NCBI GenBank assembly: GCA_030035585.1
Contig: CM057466.1
Coordinates: 58,287,233-58,351,232, forward strand
Direction: 5' to 3'
Source of the DNA: Dugong dugon
Lineage: Eukaryota > Chordata > Mammalia > Sirenia > Dugongidae
Length of the DNA stretch: 64,000 nt
Positions 59,300-64,000 of the stretch are shown piece by piece. Numbering within the stretch: the first letter of the stretch is position 1; the number at the start of each line of letters is the position of its first letter. The notes beneath the pieces are model-generated. The model was given only the letters and a program-made list of their open reading frames with translations. It did no database searches and was not told the origin of the DNA. Both the position numbers and the translations under genes were made by a program.

Positions 59300-60780
59300 C
59301 CCCTGAAATCTGGGTCCCTCGTCCACTTCTCATGGAGAAGACTAAGGCTCCTATCTTCCACTGCCCTTCTTCTAAGGTTTAGGAAAAAAGTTTCAGTTTC
59401 CTCTAAACTAGTCCTCTACTCCTTCACCTCCTTTATGAAACTCATTTCTCCAATTTCTCCTCCTTCCCTAGCATCTTTAAATCTCCGTGTATGGGTTTCT
59501 TCTTTTCTAGTTCCAAGCATGCCCAAGTCCTTCTTTTCCTAGAAGAGACGTCATCTTCCCTAGATCTGACTACCCTTTGCCTACGACCAACCACAACCTT
59601 TTACCCACTTCTTCGTTGAGTCTTTACCATCCATCTTCAGCCCCACTCCCATCTCCACCCTTTTACTAAAACTGCTTCCTCAAAGGCTAGCAACACCCTT
59701 GCTGTGGTCTTATCACAATCTGGATCTCTTTGATCTCTTGGTGGCATTTTGCATTACTCCTTAACATCTTTCCTTAGACCTCCCCACACTGAATTTTCTT
59801 GGTTCCCCCTTCTACCTCTTGGCTATTACTTCTCTCTCATGCTCATCACTGGTCCCTAGCATCCAAGTGTCTCCCAAGCTACATTCTAGGCCTCTGCTCT
59901 TCTCTCCCCGTATCCTTTCTCAGTGAGCTCATCTATTTCTCTGATTTCAACTTCATCTCTCTGTAGGTGAAGCCTCAAATAGACATACAAAGCCCTCAGC
60001 TCACACCTACATTTCACTCCATGTTTCCAACTGCACACAAAACAGCAGCACTTAGATTTTTTATCACCATACACGTTTGTCTAAAGATGTTCTTTCACAA
60101 TTATCCCCATTTCTGTCTGTAATGCCATAGACTTGCAGTGTCTCTAGCTACAAAGCTTGGAGTCATTTGTGATTCTTCCCTCTCCTTCGTTCCCTATGTC
60201 CAAACTCTCATTAGTCCCGACATCACATCTGCTTTAAAATCATCTGAATCCTTGTCATCTAATTCTTTTATCATGTCACACAACAATGATATAAGTTAAA
60301 TGATTAAAAATTTTCCTTCAAATTGTCAGTCAAGTTTGACCCTTCATCTTTATTTTTGCTGTCACTATCTTGACTAACTCCCCTTCTAAATGTCTGAAAT
60401 GCATCTCCAACCTGTTTTGACCACTGCCATATCAACCTGCTTGAAACACCATTTGCCTTTAGTCAGCAGAGGTACACAATGGCTCCCTGTGGTGTGGCTC
60501 TTAAAGCTCTCTAGAACCTGACTCTTCTGCACCCAATTTCCTCCTGTCCCTCCACCCTCTGTTCCTCTTCTAGTCAAATTTATTTCCTTATGGCTCCCCA
60601 CCTGCTCATTCCTGGAATGCCCTCATTTCGTTCTTCCCTCTGGCCCAGGCAGCCCCTCCCCTGCCTCCTCCTGCTCACAGAGCTCACCCTTCTCCAAACA
60701 GTGGGAGTCAGTACCACACAGTTCAGCACTGTTCTCCACAGGCTCACACTTGTTACTTTAACCTTCTCCTCTGGATTTTA
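59300..60780 (+). repeat. Long L2 (CR1-clade LINE) fragment
   Basis: A C/T-rich plus strand follows the order of the L2 reverse-transcriptase region and 3' end. Landmarks: GGTGGCATTTTGCATT (59,740), CTCAGTGAGCTCATCTATTT (59,920), GCTTGGAGTCATTTGTGATTC (shortened here; about 60,155), GGCTCCCTGTGG (60,480) and CCTGGAATGCCCTCATTTC (60,610). These equal an L2 of about 1.4 kb. All frames have many stops. Confidence 0.6.
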
Positions 60781-60930
60781 AGATGACCTAAGAAGGCGCT
60801 ACACATACAGCATGCATTCCTTCCCACCCCACAATATTCAGACACTCCAGAGGCTTCCCTAAATCAATGATGGATTGGGAGAATCATGCCAAAAAAGTGG
60901 ACTATTCAAAAGAAGAACATATACCTTTAT

Positions 60931-61138
60931 ACCAAAACTAAACTCGTTACCACCGAGTCGATTACGACTCATAGCGACCCTATAGGACAGAGTAGAACTG
61001 CCCATAGGGCTTCCAAGGCTGTAATCTTTACAGAAGCAGACTGCTACATCTTTTTCCCCCACAGGAGTGGGTGGGTTTGAACCACCGACCTTCTGGTTAG
61101 CAGCCAAGCACTTAACCACTGTGCCACCAGCGCTTCTC
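60931..61138 (-). mobile_element. tRNA-derived SINE (AfroSINE type), near full length
   Basis: ACCAAAACTAAACTCG tail, ACTCATAGCGACCCTATAGG, box B complement GGTTTGAACCACCGACC, ending CACTGTGCCACCAGCG. Relatively little diverged. Confidence 0.88.
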
Positions 61139-61179
61139 TACCTTAAGACATTTCTAGTATCACCAAAACTGTAAAAATC

Positions 61180-61347
61180 TGTTGTTGTATGTCACTGAGT
61201 TGATTCCAACTCACAGAGACTCTGTATGACAGAGTAGAACTGCCCCATAGGGTGTAATCTTTACGGGAGCAGATTGCCAGGTCTTTTCTCCCACAGAGCT
61301 GTGGTGGGCTCAAACCACTGATCTTCTGGTTAGCAGCCAAGCACTTA
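61180..61347 (-). mobile_element. tRNA-derived SINE, tRNA end truncated
   Basis: TTGTTGTATGTCACTGAGTT tail end, then GACAGAGTAGAACTGCCCC, GGCTCAAACCACTGATC and GCAGCCAAGCACTTA. The last 15-20 bases of the tRNA head are missing. Confidence 0.8.
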
Positions 61348-61427
61348 CTCCATGGAGTTGAGAAGCTGTTTCGAGGAGGCAGTAAATTATGATGCAGTAT
61401 CGGGGATCAAGACAAAAATAAGACAAG

Positions 61428-61826
61428 CAAGAATACAAGACTGATGCATTCAAACTGGTGTTGGTGAAGAATATGAATATACTCTGGACAGCCAAAAGAA
61501 TGAGCAAATCAGTCTTAGAAGAAATACAACCAAAATGTTCCTTAGAAGCAAGGATGGTGAGACTTCGAGTTGCTTACTTTGAACACGTCATCAGGAAAGA
61601 CCAATCACTAGAAAAAGGACATCAGGCATGGTAAGGTAGAGGGTCAACAAAAACCAGAGAAACCTTCAGTGAGATGGACTGACATAACAGCCACAACAAT
61701 GGACTCAAACACACCAACAATCATAAAGGTGGCACAGGAGCAGGTAATGTTTCATTCTGTTATACATAAGGTCACCATGAGTAGGAGTCAACTCGATGAC
61801 AACTAACAACAACAACTCTCAGGTGC
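61428..61826 (+). mobile_element. RTE (BovB-clade) LINE 3' end
   Basis: Order as in BovB/RTE 3' ends: AACTGGTGTTGGTGAAGAAT (end of ORF2), ACTCTGGACAGCCAAAAGAA, AAACCTTCAGTGAGATGGAC, AGGTCACCATGAGTAGG, GTCAACTCGATGACAACTAA and a (CAA)n end in place of poly-A. ORF2 codes are frameshifted (G-V-G-E-E-Y is readable). Strongly 5'-truncated. Confidence 0.8.
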
Positions 61827-62966
61827 CAATCCTGCACTTGCATGACTCTGACAGTGAGTGTCACCTTAAATTTTGTAACCTAGGTGCCCTCCTAGCTTCA
61901 TTCTAGTCCCTAGTCCCTGCCCTGCATGCATTAAAGATCGTAACAATAAAAAAAAAACAAAACCAAATCCAGAGATGCACAAGCAAGAGAAAAAATATTT
62001 TCCCTGGGATCCCTGGTCTATAACTTCTTCAAGGATATATAATGGTGGTGGCAGCAATGGCATTAACTTAAAAAAAGGAAGTGGTGTTATGAAGATAACC
62101 TTTTAAATGGGAAGAAACTTTGGATCCTCAAGACTTCCTTGAGTGCTATGCTGCTCTAGGGATACCTGTACTCTCCCAGCTCATCCTCAGCATAACCCAA
62201 ATCTGATCTAAGCTGCTTCTTTCCCACAGGGGCTGACAATACTGGTAAAGTTGAAGTTAACAAGGATGAGACCAGACACTACTCAATCCAGGAAGAACTC
62301 TCATGTGAGAACTTAAATCTTTCTCCCAGTAGAATCACAATGACATCATGTTGACAAGCCCACTAGGAAAAAAATAGAAACTTATGCCACATCTTCCTTA
62401 TACAGCTACAGACTTCATTATTTTTCTCTTAAATCCATTCACTTTTTCCTGCATCAGTGATTTACATTACAAGTGTGAGGGGTTCTCAAGATTTTATGAA
62501 GATGTAATTAGATTTCACATGCTTGAATTTACCAAATGAAGGGATGACTATATACTGCTATGTATTCTGCTATTTTTAGTTCTTAGAATATCTCTCAAAT
62601 CCCCAGAAAGAAAAATAATCCTAACGATAAGAATATAAAATGACTTACAAAGGCACTATTTTCCATTCTGAGCATTTTCAGACCCAAGGAAAAGATACAG
62701 AGAAAGCTGAGGACCGGACAGAAGTATGGCTACTTGGAAGTGATGAAGGTGATGTGACAACACCTTGGAAAATGGCAGAGAAAGAATCATTTCGGAGCAA
62801 GGAAGAAGGTGCCCTCATTCTCCTTAATGACCTTCCAGCCTGTGTATCTTTCGGTCTTTCACAGAATCCACATTTTCCTCTGGCACCAATGGATTATTCC
62901 TGAGTCACTTTCCGAATATGCTGGCACCCGGTAGAATCACAATGACATCATGGTGAAATGCTGTAT
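61827..62966. other. Unique sequence with a spaced direct repeat
   Basis: A perfect 22-bp direct repeat starting GTAGAATCACAATG occurs at 62,329-62,350 and 62,931-62,952, 602 bp apart. An 87-codon plus frame (62,640-62,903) between them is acidic and unrecognised. Nothing else identified. Confidence 0.45.
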
Positions 62967-64000
62967 TGTTGTTGTTAGGTGCCATCAAGTCGGTTCTGAC
63001 TCATAGTGACCTTATGTACAACAGAACGAAACACTGCCTGGTCCTGCACCATCCTCACAATCTTTGCTATGTTTGAGTTCACTGTTGCAGTCACTGTGTA
63101 AATCCATCTCAATGAGGGTCTTCCTCTTTTTCACTGATCCTCCACTTTACCAAGCATGATGCCCTTCTCCAGGGACTGATCCCTCCTGATTTAACATGTC
63201 CGAAGTTATGTAAGAGGAGGTTTCATCATCATCCCTTGTAAGCAGCATTCTGGCTATACTTCTTCCAAGACAGAATTGTTTGTTCTTCTGGCAGTACGTG
63301 GTATATTTAGTACTCTCACCAACACTGTAATTCAAAGGCATCAATTCTTCTTCTGTCTTCCTTATGCATTGTCCAGCTTTTGCATGCATATGAGGTGACT
63401 AAAATAGCATGGCTTGGGTCAGGAACACCTTAGTCCTCAAAATTACATCTTTGCTTTGAACACTTTTAAGAGGTCTTTTGTAGCAGATTTGCCCAATGCA
63501 ATAAGTTGTTTGATTTCTTGACTGCTGCTTCCATGGGCGTTGATAGTAGATCCAAGTAAAATGAAATTCTGTACAACTTTAATATTTCCCTGTTTATCAT
63601 GCTGTTGCTTATTGGTCCAGTTGTGAAGACTTTTGTTTTATGTTGAGGTGTAATCTATACTGAAGGCTGTAGTCTTTGATCTTCATCAGTAAGTGCTTCA
63701 AGTCCTCTTCACTTTCAGCAAGCAAGGTTGTGTCATTTGCATATCACAAGCTGTTAATGAGTCTTCCTCCAATCCTGATGCCCTGTTCTTCTTCTCATAG
63801 TCCAGCTTCTCGGATTATTTGCTCAGCATACAGACTGAATAAGCATGGTGAAAGGATACAACCCTGACACACACCTTTTCTGATTTTAAACCACGTAGTA
63901 TTCCCTTGTTCTATCTGAACGACTGCTTCTTGGTCTATATACAGGTTCTGCATAAGCACAATTAAGTGTTCTGGAATTCCTGTTCTTTGCAATGTTATCC
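62967..64000 (-). mobile_element. RTE (BovB-clade) LINE, 3' third, runs off window
   Basis: Left edge TTGTTGTTGTTAGGTGCC is the (CAA)n end reversed. Sequence then passes back through the 3' UTR, the ORF2 C-terminus and the reverse transcriptase core to the window edge. Confidence 0.85.
63180..64000 (-). pseudogene. RTE ORF2 reverse transcriptase, partial and broken
   Basis: RTE LINEs use a single endonuclease/reverse-transcriptase protein for target-primed copying. The block 63,795-63,992 is open and contains K-G-V-C-Q-G-C-I-L-S-P, a conserved reverse-transcriptase motif, followed by L-F-S-L-Y-A-E-Q. Downstream a frameshift and stops occur, and the catalytic Y-A-D-D reads Y-A-N-D (63,732-63,743), losing the first aspartate. 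The N-terminal half lies beyond the window. Confidence 0.85.

Noticed and set aside
1-64000. A novel gene system or defence locus
   Set aside because: No cluster of intact co-oriented genes exists. Almost all coding-like signal is explained by broken L1, RTE and L2 reading frames.

Overview
The window looks like ordinary intergenic (or deep-intronic) mammalian DNA and is almost entirely a stack of retrotransposons. I found no intact protein-coding host gene. The organism is most likely an afrotherian, probably an elephant or close relative. Reasons: (1) many copies of a tRNA-derived SINE whose body and tail I recognise as the AfroSINE type of elephants; (2) BovB/RTE-clade LINE copies sharing a 3' tail with those SINEs; (3) several about 7.5-kb L1 elements of one non-primate, non-rodent lineage; (4) old eutherian repeats (L2, MIR, MER5, L1M). 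The species call is inference from repeat recognition and was not checked by search.

Layout. 0-5.5 kb: mostly unique sequence with two MaLR-like LTRs in tandem, a weak candidate exon cluster at the left edge, and old L1/L2 remnants. 5.56-13.68 kb: a short RTE-derived element split by a full-length sense L1 (5,748-13,281, 12-bp target duplication) and by a reversed SINE. 13.7-29.9 kb: unique sequence mixed with old L2, MIR, MER5 and L1M pieces, two solo LTRs with perfect 5-bp target duplications (15.95-16.47 and 17.60-18.19 kb), another short RTE-derived element and SINEs. 29.95-54.18 kb: one 24-kb L1 block. A sense L1 (29,947-38,166), interrupted by a solo LTR, meets tail-to-tail an older antisense L1 (38,238-54,176), whose ORF1 is interrupted by a younger full-length antisense L1 (43,998-51,605, 15-bp target duplication). 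54.2-64 kb: unique sequence, a dense SINE cluster, a long L2 fragment, an RTE 3' end and a larger antisense RTE fragment that runs off the right edge.

Function. Every retrotransposon reading frame I could follow is broken by stops, frameshifts or catalytic changes, so none looks able to move by itself. The interest lies in the nesting order, the intact target-site duplications that date it, a degenerate tandem-monomer array in the 5' UTR of the older L1, a possible 3' transduction, and RTE-derived short elements that share an internal junction. No CRISPR array, rRNA, functional tRNA or bacterial-type operon is present.
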